Shown: piece after piece, positions 19,001 through 26,491 of the stretch | Layout of the letters: each line of letters starts with the position of its first letter | How positions within the stretch are numbered: position 1 is the first letter of the stretch | NCBI RefSeq assembly: GCF_003589595.1 | Contig: NW_020653855.1 | Span: 2,390,161-2,454,160, forward strand | DNA: 64,000 nucleotides | Reading direction: 5' to 3' | DNA from: Hyposmocoma kahamanoa | Taxonomy: Eukaryota; Arthropoda; Insecta; Lepidoptera; Cosmopterigidae | Position numbers and translations under genes: made by a program | The notes under the pieces: generated by a model | Seen by the model: the letters and a program-made list of their open reading frames with translations, nothing else | The model's database searches: none | What the model was told of the DNA's origin: nothing

Positions 19001-21521
19001 CTGAAAAAGGTAAAAATTAGTTGAAAAATATTATTGACTTAAACTTTTGCGATTTTCACACATTACTTAAATTGATGACCATGTTCATTCATCATGGTCA
19101 TCCATCAAAACAAAGTCCCTTCAAGACCAAGGACGTTGTAACCCGTACGAAACATGGAGGTAAAAAAATATATTTACACATGATTCAGTCCCGATATAAA
19201 ACTCAAATAATAAATCCAAATGTCTATTTAGATAAATCTTTAAGGCCACTCAATTACGTATTGTTGCTTACAAATTTAGATAAAAACTATTTTGTGGCGT
19301 CGTGTAGCACCGAATCTCGCAGTGCTAATGCATTCGGACATTAAGCGACAAATAAAAATTAAACATAAATTTTGATATGTATGCTTCCAGCCAATTTCGA
19401 GTAAGGAAACTACTTCAGCTCCGATATTGGCGGCGTTCGTGGGCTCGCATTACCTGGAACAACATGGTCCTATTTTGTTCCCCAATAAATTGTGCAATTG
19501 GAGTCTTCAAGTTCAATGTGCCGATCGAGGCCGATCGGTCTCGTAAGAATGGCTTGTTCTCCGGCATAGATGATGTCATCTTAGGTAGTTCTACAACCTG
19601 AAACACCAATAATTACATTGGTTTAAGTTACTATACTAATGGTAAAAGCAGGCCTTTGTCAATGCGACATGGAGAACTTGAGATGTTTTCCAAGGATTCT
19701 GACAAAACCAGTTACCAGGCGGTATTTCTAATAAACATTGGCAAATGTATGAAACTTTGAATTTAAAGAGGACTTTAAATTCTAAGGTACCCACCGCCAC
19801 AGCGATTCGAACTATTGATATCTAATTTTTACAAGAAATCATTCTCCCATTATACTACTACCGCCGTTACCAGGAGACCTAACTGTAGGACGTATAATGG
19901 TAGACGACGATGATGATGGTAAAAGTAGAGAAGGGCTATTAAGTAAGAACGCTTCGCTTGAGTCCATTCAACAGACGGAAACCGATCATTGTTAGGAGAT
20001 CATAAACTTTTTTGATGTGTACATGACTTTTATGACCCCAATATAAAACGTGTGTAGAAACGGCTGTCGAAAGGGTGTTCGAGAGAGAGAGAAATCTATA
20101 TCACACTGTTTGCAAGTTCTGGAAGTATTTTGTGAACCTATTCGCTTCTGTGTGATTCCTTCCACCTAGTTTCATTGTTCTGTCAAATTTTGAGTGAAAA
20201 TAAAAGTAAAATAAGATCAGAAACTAACATAATCGCAAACATTCGAAATTCGAAATAATTCTCTTTTTAAATTGATTAAAAGTTTATATTCACATTTGTT
20301 CTAATTTCTAAATTAGGTTAAGTTTGTTCATTTCACAAATTTCTTAACTAACCAAATTCTTACCTTTTTGGGCTTTCTAGAAATTTCATCAAAATTTAAC
20401 GGAGCAGGACTATCTTCTCTTTTTTTCTCTGGTATTTCTTCATTGTTAAGACTATTTGTTCTCCCTTTATTATTTTCACTTTCACCAACAAAATTCAAAA
20501 GATCTGACGAATCCTGCTTATTCACTTCAGGTGCCTTAAAATTATTATTTTGAATTATTGGTGGATTTTCCTTTACACACGAATTGTTTTCATTGAGACA
20601 TAATCCTTCCATTTTTAGATTTTCTTTGACACTTGAACTTTCTTTGATAATCGAAGTATCTTTAATACCTGATATATTTTGATACGAATCATCTTCTCTA
20701 ATACAAAGTTCAGTTTTCAAGAAATTCGTCTGACAAAATTCAGTAATAGAAGATGCAGTTTCAGAAATTATGGAGTGTATTTCTTCATGCTTTTCTTCAT
20801 CCTCGGTTAACGTATGTAGATTTCTTTCTTTACAATCTGCATTACTTTTGGGTACTAACACGACTATATTAGGTTCCAAAGGTACAGGATTTTTTTTAGT
20901 GCTTATGCGTTCTTTGGAAAACATGTCAAATTCCTTGTCAATGTCCTTTGGTTTTTCTTTTTTGTCTTTGAGGTCTTCGATACTTTTCCATGGAGTACTT
21001 TTATCCGGTTCCAAAGGGGTCGTACTAGTAATGAATGAAAGTTTTTTATTTAGGACATTTTCTTTTGTTTCTTCTAAGTTTTCTGTTGAATCGTTGCTAT
21101 AAACTGATGTCTGGAATATTATAAATAAAATGTTATCCAATAATAATAATGACAAGCATTATAGTGTATGCCATCGATACAATAAGGAGAAGAAGATTTA
21201 TTAATGGAACATACGTCATTTGAACTGGCACTTTTTTATACAGGTAGTACCAAAATTATTTGGGCGACGAAGCCAACCAAAGATACCTCCTCCTCGGACA
21301 TTATCTATACACTGAGACTGGTTATTGTACAGTGTTGATTATAACCTGAAAATCTTCAGAAATTATTACTTTGAACTTACCCCAGTAGAGGAAAGCAAAC
21401 TATGTCGTCGAAGTTGCGAAGCCTTCTCGGCCTCGTGCTGGGCGAATTTGTTAAGAGCATCATCGATAAGAGATTCTGGGACTTTACGTTGGGATATGCG
21501 CACTTTACCGATGTACAAGAC
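3103..21521 (-). CDS. plx: TBC1D1/TBC1D4-type Rab GTPase-activating protein (pollux homologue), spliced, 5' end missing
   Basis: Rab GAP of the AS160/TBC1D1 family, which in animals stimulates GTP hydrolysis by vesicle-trafficking Rabs under kinase control. Seen: 18 exons, all with AG/GT borders and matching phases, give 3,891 nt (1,296 residues plus stop). Order in this partial protein: PTB2 start (residues 1-47), long polar insert (48-296), PTB2 remainder (about 297-413), helical region (413-523), basic phospho-motif linker (523-604), conserved pre-TBC helix (605-653), TBC domain (about 710-956), coiled coil (957-1005), Ser/Lys/Asp-rich tail. The TBC domain keeps the arginine finger in ILIDLGR and the glutamine finger in GYCQGLS, so catalysis is expected. 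The block order matches vertebrate TBC1D1/TBC1D4. The N-terminal PTB1 and the start codon are not among these exons. Introns hold SINEs, a minisatellite and palindromes. Identification is strong; orthology to pollux is inferred from the domain order. Confidence 0.93.
4488..4634 (-). CDS. plx: plx exon: post-TBC coiled coil
   Basis: 147 bp, phase 0/0. It reads [20 protein letters not shown] and REEMPRM, then a heptad-like stretch ending SELD; TBC1D1 has MDIAKQLQAYEVEYHVLQEE. Acceptor GTGATTCCAG, donor GTAAGTATT. Confidence 0.94.
4733..4935 (+). repeat. repeat C copy in a plx intron
   Basis: Starts GTGACGAGACGAAC and ends near the GCGGCAGAA / AAGTAG part of the repeat. It lies between plx exons 4488-4634 and 5894-6063. 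Confidence 0.75.
5340..5660. repeat. minisatellite, ~45-bp half-units in ~91-bp pairs
   Basis: The phrase CTGGCGACAAATGGGAAAAA recurs at about 5355, 5447 and 5537, alternating with a related half-unit GGTGACAAACGGGAT...AATCCCAG. The array covers about 320 bp inside a plx intron and decays at its right end. Units contain short self-complementary parts (GGGA...TCCC), so both strands remain partly open, but no gene is implied. Confidence 0.85.
5894..6063 (-). CDS. plx: plx exon: TBC domain end
   Basis: 170 bp, phase 1 start, phase 0 end. It reads [20 protein letters not shown], then YLKHKLPDM and ends HRVMKK. It corresponds to DMIFLQGTEVIFKVALSLLG in TBC1D1. Acceptor CTGTTCACAG, donor GTAATAGTG. 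Confidence 0.95.
6336..6543 (-). mobile_element. SINE-A copy
   Basis: Full-length copy. Read on the minus strand it has a tRNA-like head (GGCCGAACGGTTATCACGCC, then CGAGGTTCGATTCCCGGGTC) and the family body ending GTGTGTGCGTTATTATTATT. It sits in the intron between plx exons 5894-6063 and 7910-8063. Confidence 0.88.
6700..6965 (+). repeat. dispersed repeat H (copy 1)
   Basis: Shares about 260 bp with the opposite strand of 48300-48560, including TTATTACAATAAATACAGAA, GCTGTACTATTTCAGCTTTC and GATGAGTTGCCAG. Class unknown; no coding capacity seen. Confidence 0.7.
7531..7738 (-). mobile_element. SINE-A copy
   Basis: Full-length. It has the same head and body as the 6336-6543 copy, lies in the same plx intron and in the same orientation, about 1.2 kb away. 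Confidence 0.88.
7910..8063 (-). CDS. plx: plx exon: TBC domain, SLYAAPW and SQFPLGFV motifs
   Basis: 154 bp, phase 0 start, phase 1 end. It reads [20 protein letters not shown], then [20 protein letters not shown] and VVRVF. These are the conserved C-terminal TBC motifs. Acceptor TCCATTGCAG, donor GTAAGTGTG. Confidence 0.97.
8630..8783 (-). mobile_element. SINE-J copy (tRNA-derived)
   Basis: The minus-strand head reads GGTAGCCTATTGATTTGACC...GGGTTCGAATCCGG with a B-box; the body includes the GGTGAACGAAAGCATCGTGA element shared with 25220-25480. Resembles a leucine/serine-type tRNA head, but followed by SINE sequence. Confidence 0.75.
8845..8943 (-). CDS. plx: plx exon: TBC domain middle
   Basis: 99 bp, phase 0/0, 33 residues beginning [15 protein letters not shown] and continuing [12 protein letters not shown], as in TBC1D1 (MSEEEAFKMLKFLMF, MGLRKQYRPDM). 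Acceptor TTGTAAACAG, donor GTAAGATGA. Confidence 0.95.
9001..9037. repeat. perfect 17-bp inverted repeat with 3-base loop
   Basis: Arms TTACCTCTTTCTCTTTC (9001-9017) and its exact complement (9021-9037), separated by CGA. It lies 58 bases before (upstream on the coding strand of) plx exon 8845-8943. Confidence 0.9.
9230..9790. mobile_element. MITE-like element E, copy 1
   Basis: About 560 bp with long imperfect inverted ends: GACGAAATAAAATGACA...GTTGCC on the left, and GGGCAACACTTT...TGTCATTTTA on the right. It contains ATCGATA and TATCGACT words. A second copy in the opposite sense is at 37560-38065. No transposase. Confidence 0.75.
9993..10144 (-). CDS. plx: plx exon: TBC catalytic core (R and Q fingers)
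   Basis: 152 bp, phase 1 start, phase 0 end. It encodes the finger arginine (RTFPKHSYF), then [20 protein letters not shown] and [11 protein letters not shown], with the catalytic glutamine in YCQG. Nearly identical in layout to TBC1D1. Acceptor CTCTTCGCAG, donor GTAAGTATA. Confidence 0.97.
10180..10490. repeat. diverged tandem repeat, ~32-bp unit
   Basis: Repeats of AGTACTCCGATGAGTTTCAA + TAAAATTCACA with drift (CAAGATCTCCGACGAG etc.). About seven recognisable units, interrupted by AT-rich sequence near 10300-10350. It ends within 15 bases of the donor of plx exon 10504-10668. Confidence 0.8.
10504..10668 (-). CDS. plx: plx exon: TBC domain start, motif IxxD
   Basis: 165 bp, phase 1/1. It reads [20 protein letters not shown] and ends [10 protein letters not shown]. 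The arginine of the catalytic IxxDxxR motif is the first residue encoded by the next exon, so the intron splits the motif. Acceptor ATTTCTTTCAG, donor GTAAGTTGA. Confidence 0.96.
10990..11230 (-). pseudogene. non-LTR retrotransposon fragment (end of reverse transcriptase ORF)
   Basis: The minus strand reads [20 protein letters not shown] and [12 protein letters not shown], which fits the C-terminal end of a lepidopteran LINE reverse-transcriptase ORF (RKKTASLL...NSIL...RYDSP type). A related fragment is at 46078-46320, covering the residues just before. It is 5'-truncated and lies in a plx intron. Confidence 0.65.
11601..12140. mobile_element. nested palindromic elements (MITE-like)
   Basis: The outer pair is TTTATCTACACACAT...TCTGTGATGTGTTCAGGAAC (11709-11757) and its near-complement at 12085-12133, about 50 bp each. 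Next to it, 11601-11702 is itself palindromic (GGCATTAAAATAC...GTTTTAATGCC). No coding capacity. Confidence 0.7.
12275..12345. other. short CpG-rich island in a plx intron
   Basis: About 70 bp with many CG dinucleotides (e.g. GCCGGCCGCTGCCGCGGCAC) in an otherwise AT-rich intron just upstream of the TBC-domain exons. It could be a promoter or enhancer for a shorter transcript; no transcript evidence in the sequence. Confidence 0.4.
12687..12854 (-). CDS. plx: plx exon: segment before the TBC domain
   Basis: 168 bp, phase 1/1. It contains [20 protein letters not shown], then [10 protein letters not shown] leading into the TBC domain; TBC1D1 has NKRLKLDYEEITPCLKEV and KMHSAVGQG. Acceptor ATGTTTTCAG, donor GTTAGTGTT. 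Confidence 0.94.
12926..13024. repeat. (ACGC)n microsatellite
   Basis: About 99 bp of near-perfect CACG tetranucleotide repeat with one interruption near 12941. It lies between plx exons 12687-12854 and 13165-13311. The Ala/Arg/Thr/His repeat frames here are artefacts of the repeat. Confidence 0.97.
13165..13311 (-). CDS. plx: plx exon: conserved pre-TBC helix
   Basis: 147 bp, phase 1/1. It ends with [20 protein letters not shown] and [11 protein letters not shown], matching the conserved pre-TBC block of TBC1D1/4 (SRELRELWQKAILQQILLLR then MEKENQKLQ). Acceptor ATGACCACAG, donor GTAAGGGTT. Confidence 0.94.
13455..13690 (-). repeat. repeat C copy in a plx intron
   Basis: Opposite sense to 4733-4935. 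Includes CGCCAAGCAGTAATG, TGCTGGTGAAATTACAGGCA and GGCTCTGAGTGGCACTGCAG. It lies between exon 13165-13311 and the frame-breaking exon 14017-14128. Confidence 0.85.
13785..13880 (+). mobile_element. SINE head, diverged
   Basis: tRNA-like: TAGATAGCTTGTCGCC...GGGTTCGATTCCCGGC. The cloverleaf is incomplete, so it is called a SINE remnant rather than a tRNA gene. Confidence 0.45.
14017..14128 (-). CDS. plx: plx cassette-like exon that breaks the frame
   Basis: 112 bp with a consensus donor (GTAAGTC) and acceptor (TAATACAG). In the frame entered from the previous exon it is open and acidic ([20 protein letters not shown], then [11 protein letters not shown]). Its length is 1 mod 3, so it ends in phase 2, while the next exon (13165-13311) needs phase 1; joining them gives a stop after about nine codons. 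Skipping it restores the frame. It may be an alternative or poison exon, may need an unseen partner exon, or may carry a one-base assembly error. Confidence 0.55.
14640..14760. repeat. fragment of the AACCGACTTC repeat (family D)
   Basis: Contains TCATCTCCTAGTTTGCCACC and ends TTTTTTTGAAGTCGATAG. Family D is the widespread lepidopteran repeat also seen at 36075-36300, 38775-38825, 45484-46018, 51735-51790 and 54185-54330. Confidence 0.6.
15085..15199 (-). CDS. plx: plx exon: Ser/Pro linker with RRKSQS motif
   Basis: 115 bp, phase 0 start, phase 1 end. It reads [19 protein letters not shown] and then [11 protein letters not shown]. The RRKS site occupies the linker position where TBC1D1/4 carry the major Akt/AMPK site (RRRANTLSH / RRRAHTFSH). 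The end phase joins in frame with exon 13165-13311. Confidence 0.9.
15490..15735 (+). repeat. repeat C copy in a plx intron
   Basis: Near full-length, starting TTAAGCGACACGCCTGTCC and ending CTCTTTCACAAGG...CTACT. It lies between plx exons 15085-15199 and 16051-16180. Confidence 0.85.
16051..16180 (-). CDS. plx: plx exon: basic linker with KAKRSL and KRRAS motifs
   Basis: 130 bp, completing the AG|A codon from the previous exon and ending in phase 0. It reads [20 protein letters not shown], then [24 protein letters not shown] is also present in TBC1D1 (NKAKRSLTESLESIL). KRRAS fits a basophilic-kinase site (RRxS). Acceptor GTTTTTTCAG, donor GTAACAGTC. Confidence 0.93.
16372..16565. mobile_element. 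partial repeat C (+) followed by SINE-K copy (-)
   Basis: 16372-16445 is the AGTGACACCTAGTGGAAAGC / GCCTGTCCATTACAG part of repeat C. 16446-16565 is, on the minus strand, a tRNA-like head ending GAGATCCCGGGCTCGATCC; a second copy of this head is at 52075-52160. Confidence 0.6.
16926..17017 (-). CDS. plx: plx exon: helical region, H-x-H segment
   Basis: 92 bp, phase 0 start, phase 2 end. It reads [20 protein letters not shown] then [10 protein letters not shown], equivalent to ENELIISFLRCLYEEKQ and KEHIHIGE in TBC1D1. Acceptor TTATTTCAG, donor GTGGGCACA. Confidence 0.92.
17210..17325 (-). CDS. plx: plx exon: helical region after PTB2
   Basis: 116 bp, phase 1 start, phase 0 end. It begins [20 protein letters not shown], equivalent to GMNSSKTKLELQKHLTTL in TBC1D1. 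Acceptor TATTTTTCAG, donor GTAAGAAAA. Confidence 0.93.
17592..17825. mobile_element. SINE-B pair in inverted (fold-back) arrangement
   Basis: 17592-17700 is a minus-strand SINE-B tail and head (ACTCCACTAGTTTGTTACAA...GGATTCGAACC). 17711-17825 is a plus-strand head and tail (GTTCAGTTGGAAGAGCGG...GGTTCGAATAC...TTCGATCTTTGTATTAATAA). The two heads face each other. Confidence 0.75.
17865..18020 (+). mobile_element. SINE-J body fragment
   Basis: Shares AAGGAAAACATCGTGATG, AGAAGGTTCACAACCC and AGACCCGTGCTCAG with the fuller copy at 25220-25480; the tRNA-like head is missing. It ends about 65 bases from plx exon 18086-18208. Confidence 0.7.
18086..18208 (-). CDS. plx: plx exon: C-terminal helix of PTB2 and CxxC segment
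   Basis: 123 bp, phase 1/1. It reads [15 protein letters not shown] and then [18 protein letters not shown], equivalent to LKQAFTVAA and CEGCPLQSLHKLCERIEG in TBC1D1. Acceptor CTTGTTCCAG, donor GTACAGTAC. Confidence 0.95.
18796..19000 (-). CDS. plx: plx exon: PTB2 core strands
   Basis: 205 bp, phase 0 start, phase 1 end. It reads [15 protein letters not shown], then [10 protein letters not shown] and ACYVFKCES, matching the TBC1D1 PTB2 core (SEVYLISPDTKK, DHFGFICRES, FVCYVFQC). Acceptor CTTTTTCAG, donor GTAAGTTAA. Confidence 0.95.
19454..19597 (-). CDS. plx: plx exon: PTB2 loop with RxRxxS motif
   Basis: 144 bp, phase 0/0. It contains [12 protein letters not shown], an RxRxxS site of the kind phosphorylated by Akt in AS160, and ends in NRTMLFQ, matching NRTMLFTIG of TBC1D1 PTB2. 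Acceptor GTGTTTCAG, donor GTAATGCG. Confidence 0.92.
20364..21110 (-). CDS. plx: plx exon: 249-residue polar insert inside PTB2
   Basis: 747 bp, open throughout, phase 0 at both borders (acceptor ATATTCCAG, donor GTAAGAATT). The protein is rich in Ser, Glu, Lys and Asn with no recognisable fold. It lies between the first helix of PTB2 and the later strands, where vertebrate TBC1D1/4 also carry a shorter phosphorylated loop. Because length is a multiple of three and both ends are phase 0, it can be skipped without changing frame. Confidence 0.88.
21381..21521 (-). CDS. plx: plx exon: start of PTB2 domain
   Basis: 141 bp, phase 0 on both sides. It reads [20 protein letters not shown], closely matching the first strand and helix of the second PTB domain in TBC1D1/4 (VLFCGRVTVAHKKAPPALID). 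The acceptor follows AATTTACAG and the donor is GTAAGTTC. A 14-bp inverted repeat sits in the intron just upstream (21539-21584). Confidence 0.93.
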
Positions 21522-21954
21522 CTGTAAATTGAGAATTTTGTGTGAAAGATATGTAATACGTGAACTACGTATATCTTTCACACACAGCGGCAGATCTCTA
21601 CTTATATTCTCTTACTTGACATCAGTCAGAATATACTTATTTTCACCTCCACTCGCATTCATTTCTTATACGCATAGATAAACCTTGAACTAGTCTTTTT
21701 CAAAGATATCCTTAATCAGATGTTTCAATCTCATTTTAATGCCCTAGTTTCTTTTTACACATATGCCTGTCATCATCTTCAACAAGTAAAAAGGAGTTCT
21801 TCTGTAAGCCATTTCAATCTGACCTTTCTAAAAACACCAACTGCATTTCTAGTATCTGTGTGTTACCATCACAGAAAAATCTTTAGTTGAAAGCTATCAA
21901 ATAAGTTGATGCAATCTACTCTACCACTCTATCGTGAAGCCAAAAGTCTGTATA

Positions 21955-22028
21955 TTAAAAATTGAAAATGGAAATACTTAATTTAGTTGTCTCAGTGACA
22001 GCTAAATTAAATATTTTCAATTTTTGAA
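21955..22028. repeat. imperfect 30-bp inverted repeat
   Basis: Arms AAAATTGAAAATGGAAATAC...TTAGTTGTC and GTGACAGCTAA...TATTTTCAATTTT around a TCA centre. Function unknown; upstream of the first traced plx exon. Confidence 0.7.
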
Positions 22029-22557
22029 AATGACATCTATATTCTTGAATCTATCAGATCTAAATATATCAATTTATGCGACCACTATAGAAACTAAAAT
22101 GTTTCTTAGTGGTTTAAACAGATGTGTTGATCTTGATTTTAAAATGAAGCTGTAACTAAGCCGGATCGAATTGACACCATTATGGGAAGAAAGGACTGAT
22201 CCAAACAAAGCAGTTTAGTTTGCCGCCGCGAACAAGTCTGATGAATTTGTGTTGTTAGGCTGTCACCGCTGTGTATAGCGTAAGAAGCTATAAGCATTGG
22301 TTTCATTGAACCAAGTGACGAAGAAACTTCAAGTTAAGGATGGTGTATACTCGTGGACATATTTAGGGAATGGTTTGGCTGCAGTACTTAGTTTTTCACA
22401 ACAGCAGTCTATAATATTAGGATTGCCATAATGTTGTCCAATAGGAGATGAAACCCAAGATGCTTATTCTATTGTCCTCTATCTATCCGTCTCCTTCTAT
22501 CTTTAGAGGATAGCTAAAAAAGGTTAAATTATGCTAACAAAATTCAACCTTTTAATA

Positions 22558-22768
22558 TACTAACTGCCTTTGTGGCCGAACGGTTATAATGATGATCTGC
22601 CACACCGAGTTCCAGGGTTCGATTCCCGGGACAGGAGAAACGTTTGTACGGCCTACATTTATTTCTCTCATGAGTTTCGAGTGTAATTTGTGGTTGTCTA
22701 TATGTGTGTCCATGGCATCCGCAATACAGGGTTTCCCTAGTGCGGGGTTATGACTGTGTGAGTTATTT
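22558..22768 (+). mobile_element. SINE-A copy
   Basis: Full-length plus-strand copy: GCCTTTGTGGCCGAACGGTT head, GGGTTCGATTCCCGGG B-box, body through GGGTTTCCCTAGTGCGGGGT and GTGTGAGTTA end. Confidence 0.88.
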
Positions 22769-22844
22769 ATAAGAATAAATCGATTTCTCACCGATGACGC
22801 TCGTTAAAAACCAAAAACAAACATCTACACCAAGCACATAGAAA

Positions 22845-22985
22845 GATTCGTAAGGTCTGGTGGTCCGTTCGGTAGCTCAGTTGGGAGAGCATCTCTCTTG
22901 AAGGCGCTGGTTCGAATCCAGGTGGATCGAGGGAATTTTTCTTAGTCTTCGGTCTTTGTATTAATAATGAAACAAAGTGGGGTGG
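22845..22985 (+). mobile_element. SINE-B copy
   Basis: Head TCGGTAGCTCAGTTGGGAGA...GGTTCGAATCCAGG, followed by the family tail TTCGGTCTTTGTATTAATAA. The head is lysine/phenylalanine-tRNA-like, but an attached SINE tail and missing acceptor pairing argue against a true tRNA gene. Confidence 0.75.
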
Positions 22986-23149
22986 TCAGCTTCACATGTG
23001 ATTGGCCAACACCATAAGTTTATTCAAAATTATGATAACAATGTTCTTATGAACCACAGGCCACATAATACCAGAACGTTTAATTTGAAAAGAGAATGAC
23101 TTCAACCATCTTTTGATTTCGATTTTGTTTTCGAGTTTTTTTTTATGAT

Positions 23150-23420
23150 ACCAAGTCTAAGTATATGTCTGTCCAGAATAGTAGTAGTGCCACTCAGAGC
23201 TTTAAATCGCAAACTCAGAGCTTTAAATCGCAAAGATGTGCACTGTTTCTGTGCCTGTCACCCTAAGACGTAAGTTGACAAGTCCCATGTGCCTGTAATT
23301 TCATCAGCACCTTTACCCTTCAAAACCGGAACGCGGTAATGCTCACATTACTGCATGGCGGCAGAAATAAGTAAGGCAGTATTTCCCTGGACGAACGCAA
23401 GGGCTACTCTAGTGCCACTA
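23150..23420 (+). repeat. repeat C copy with internal 20-bp duplication
   Basis: Near full-length copy. The word CTCAGAGCTTTAAATCGCAA is present twice in direct succession (about 23196-23236), unlike all other copies in the window. Confidence 0.85.
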
Positions 23421-23689
23421 AAATATGCCAAAATCCGGGTAGTGGATCAAGGAGACGTAGTCGTCGATCTGGTAGTCATAGTTTAGGGTCGAAACACTAA
23501 TATTGCGACGATACAAAATTTGCGACGCGAATTGCTGCTATGCAATTCGTGCGGCATGGCATCTCACTGCCTCGGTTCGGGTAACCATTCTTTCGACGAC
23601 CAACAATCGTCTGAACGTATTTTTTAAATAGGTAGCGACATGGATCGTATATAGAGTTGGCCAGAGTGAGAGGCAGCACCAACAGTCTT

Positions 23690-23852
23690 CTTAAGGTGGT
23701 AGCAGAGAGGATGGACAGCCCAATGGATGTCCATCCTTATTCATGAAAATGAACACTTTGCTTTCTACGCTTTCTACTAACATAGTTGTAAATACCTGCT
23801 AACACCATATGGACTTGTAACTGTCTGAAATAAATTATTTCATTTCATTTCA
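23690..23852 (+). mobile_element. non-LTR retrotransposon 3' end
   Basis: Ends ACTTGTAACTGTCTGAAATA + AATTATTTCATTTCATTTCA, a LINE-like 3' UTR closed by a short TCATT tandem tail. No reverse-transcriptase sequence remains. Confidence 0.5.
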
Positions 23853-24584
23853 TAGAGTGTTGCACTGCTGTTCTTGATAAGAAAGTATAGGAAAAAACAC
23901 AAAGAATATTAACATCGCAGGAATGCGCGATACGGAGCAATTCGCAAATTCTTGCGATGCATCGTGCGAGCCCTATGGGTCGAAACACAAAATTTCTTGG
24001 TTTGTATAGAGATAAATAGTCTATTGTCTTGCACTATGCGTGAAAAGTGAGACAATTACCTCAAAAAAATGTGAATCCGAGGGTGATAAGTCAGCACAAA
24101 GAGATGTGAGAGCCGATGCGTTGCTGATGCTCCTTACTAAGCCGCCTTGTGCTGTCTCGTTCGTCCTGAAATTATTTATTTTTATTTATTTATTTAGGAA
24201 AACATACAGTCATATACAATCTTACAAGAAATATATTAACTTACTAAACAAACCAATTTGTTCCATTAAATACGTACAGGTATTACAAAATATGAGTTTG
24301 TACAGTAGACACCTATCTAAAATACACATACAGAAAATAAATAAAACAATATATTGTAGACAGTAATTCAACCTGTCACAGAGGTTTTAGTTTATTCACG
24401 GGGTCCTCTGTCAAATATAATATTTCCGGAAAAATGTCGATATCTTTAAATTTCTCTTTATAGTACTTACACAAGTGTCGAATAAATGAGTTTTTGGCGT
24501 AATTCGTAGAACACGGGCAACAATAAAAACAACAACATGATAAGTACATTAAAGTACTAAGTCTCTCGATTACATCTTCAATAT

Positions 24585-24640
24585 CGGTAGCCCAACGGTC
24601 CCGGGTTCTATTCTCGGTAGGACCAATTTGGGAAATGAAC
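24585..24640 (+). mobile_element. degraded SINE head
   Basis: GGTAGCCCAACGGTCCCGGG + TTCTATTCTCGGTAGGACC resembles a collapsed tRNA-derived head; related in style to 44630-44700. Confidence 0.35.
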
Positions 24641-25219
24641 TTTTTAAATTAATTCTGCTCTAGATTTTCATAACACGGCAAATTCCTTAGTTCGAGACCA
24701 GATAATTGTTGTGACTGTCTTATACAGTCCACAGCACATTGGGCTATACACTTTTGTTCGAATATCGTCCCCAGTGCAACGGAACAAAATCTGTCAATAT
24801 GTAGTGATATTGCTGTCTGTTAATTACTATTAATTTTCGCCTATAGACTTTGACCTGCATCCCTCGAGTGGTCCCTCGAGCAGGATAACTTGTTAACGCA
24901 GGGATGTTGGGTGTGCGGAAAGAAAGATCTTCGTTTTCACAAATACTGAATATGATTAGATAGTACTGAATTTATAGCGAATATAATAAAAATAGCAAAC
25001 AGTTGAGGAGCATTCGTCGCTCCGTTCTCGAAGAATAAAAAAGATGTGGTTCTTGACTACGCTGATGCAAAGTAAAATGCCACGGACGTGCCGGCTGCAC
25101 TTTTTTGTTACGTGCGTTAAATAATTGAGAATGGGACAATTTTTCAGAATGTATTTACTTCACATTATCCATAATGGATGTAAGTTACTGTCGAAAAAAA
25201 GTTATTATTTAAAAAAATA

Positions 25220-25480
25220 CTTAAACCGTGGTAGCCGAATGGGTTGACCTACCGCCTCTCAAGCAGAGACCGTAGGTTCGAATCCAGCCCGCACCTCTAA
25301 GCACCTCGGAATTTTCGGTGAAGGAAAACATTGTGATGAGACCTGCTTGTCGAAGGAAAAGGAGAAGGTTCACAACCCTCGGAAAACTTGTTAAGTCTAT
25401 AGCCTAAACCCTCTCCTGAGAGAAGACCCGTGCTCAGCAGTGGAACGTATATAAGGGTTGATGATTTAATGCAAATTAAA
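25220..25480 (+). mobile_element. SINE-J copy, most complete
   Basis: tRNA-like head GTGGTAGCCGAATGGGTTGA...TAGGTTCGAATCCAGCC with leucine-type appearance, body GGTGAAGGAAAACATTGTGA and CCGTGCTCAGCAGTGG, ending in GGTTGATGAT. About 260 bp. Related pieces at 8630, 17865 and 48835. Confidence 0.85.
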
Positions 25481-26491
25481 AAATTATGCCGCTCAAACGG
25501 CACTGTGTTTCAACTTGGAACGCATGATGTCATTACTACTGTCCACTAACTAAAACAAATATCCGTTATAAATAGCATAAGATAGAGAATAAGATTCTCT
25601 TTTCACAATCAGTTTTGGTTTTATCACATCCCACCTACTCTACAAGTACACTCATTTGTATAGCGTTATTTTTTACTTTTTGATTTGCATTTAAGTCTTG
25701 ATTTACGCCTAGTTAAGTCTATGGAATTTATGTTAAGTCTACTGAATTATTTTTAAATTATTTTCTCACACACACTGAAAACCAGCGTTACGCAGTGTTT
25801 TCATACGTCTTGTTACAAAAAGCTGAGTGGAGACCATTCTGGTAACTTTTAAATGTAATTCTTTTATTTTGTATTTATGTTGTGTAGTTACATTATGTCA
25901 TAAGTTTACCAAATACACTAATGTCCTTTCTTTCTTTTAAAATCAGTTAAAATTAGTTAATATGTTCGACTTATTGGAACTATACCTAACGATGCATAAC
26001 TGAAATATCATTACACAATTTCAATGTTCTAAAACTGGGTTATTATTTTTTTATGATATCTCAAAAAAAATATTTCACGTAGCCGCGATTTGTTGGCGGA
26101 CGGCAGATTACTGGGTAAACCTTGTTACTTATATTTAAGACTACGCATCAATTCTTGAATACAATCAAAATACTGTACTGTAATTTGCGAATAAAATAAC
26201 ACAGGTATTATTGTATGTAACATATGTCTTGTCAAATACTATATTCATAAAGTTATTTTAGGCCAAAACAAACGACCTTGTTTGAGAATGTTAAACATTG
26301 CCAGAACAATACATAGTGAACACATTAATATTACTATTTGCTAAAGTCCGAACTTCGGGGTCTTTTGCGTATTAAAGAAACCGACAAATTACGAATGGCA
26401 CTCCAAGAGCAATGCTTCCATTGCTCTAACTTTTATATCGTTCAAAACTATCTATAATACCATATTATAGAGGTAAACTTAGTCTATTTAT

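Noticed and set aside
20770..21102. 110-codon plus-strand frame opposite the PTB2 insert exon
   Set aside because: Antisense shadow of the low-complexity Ser/Glu exon.
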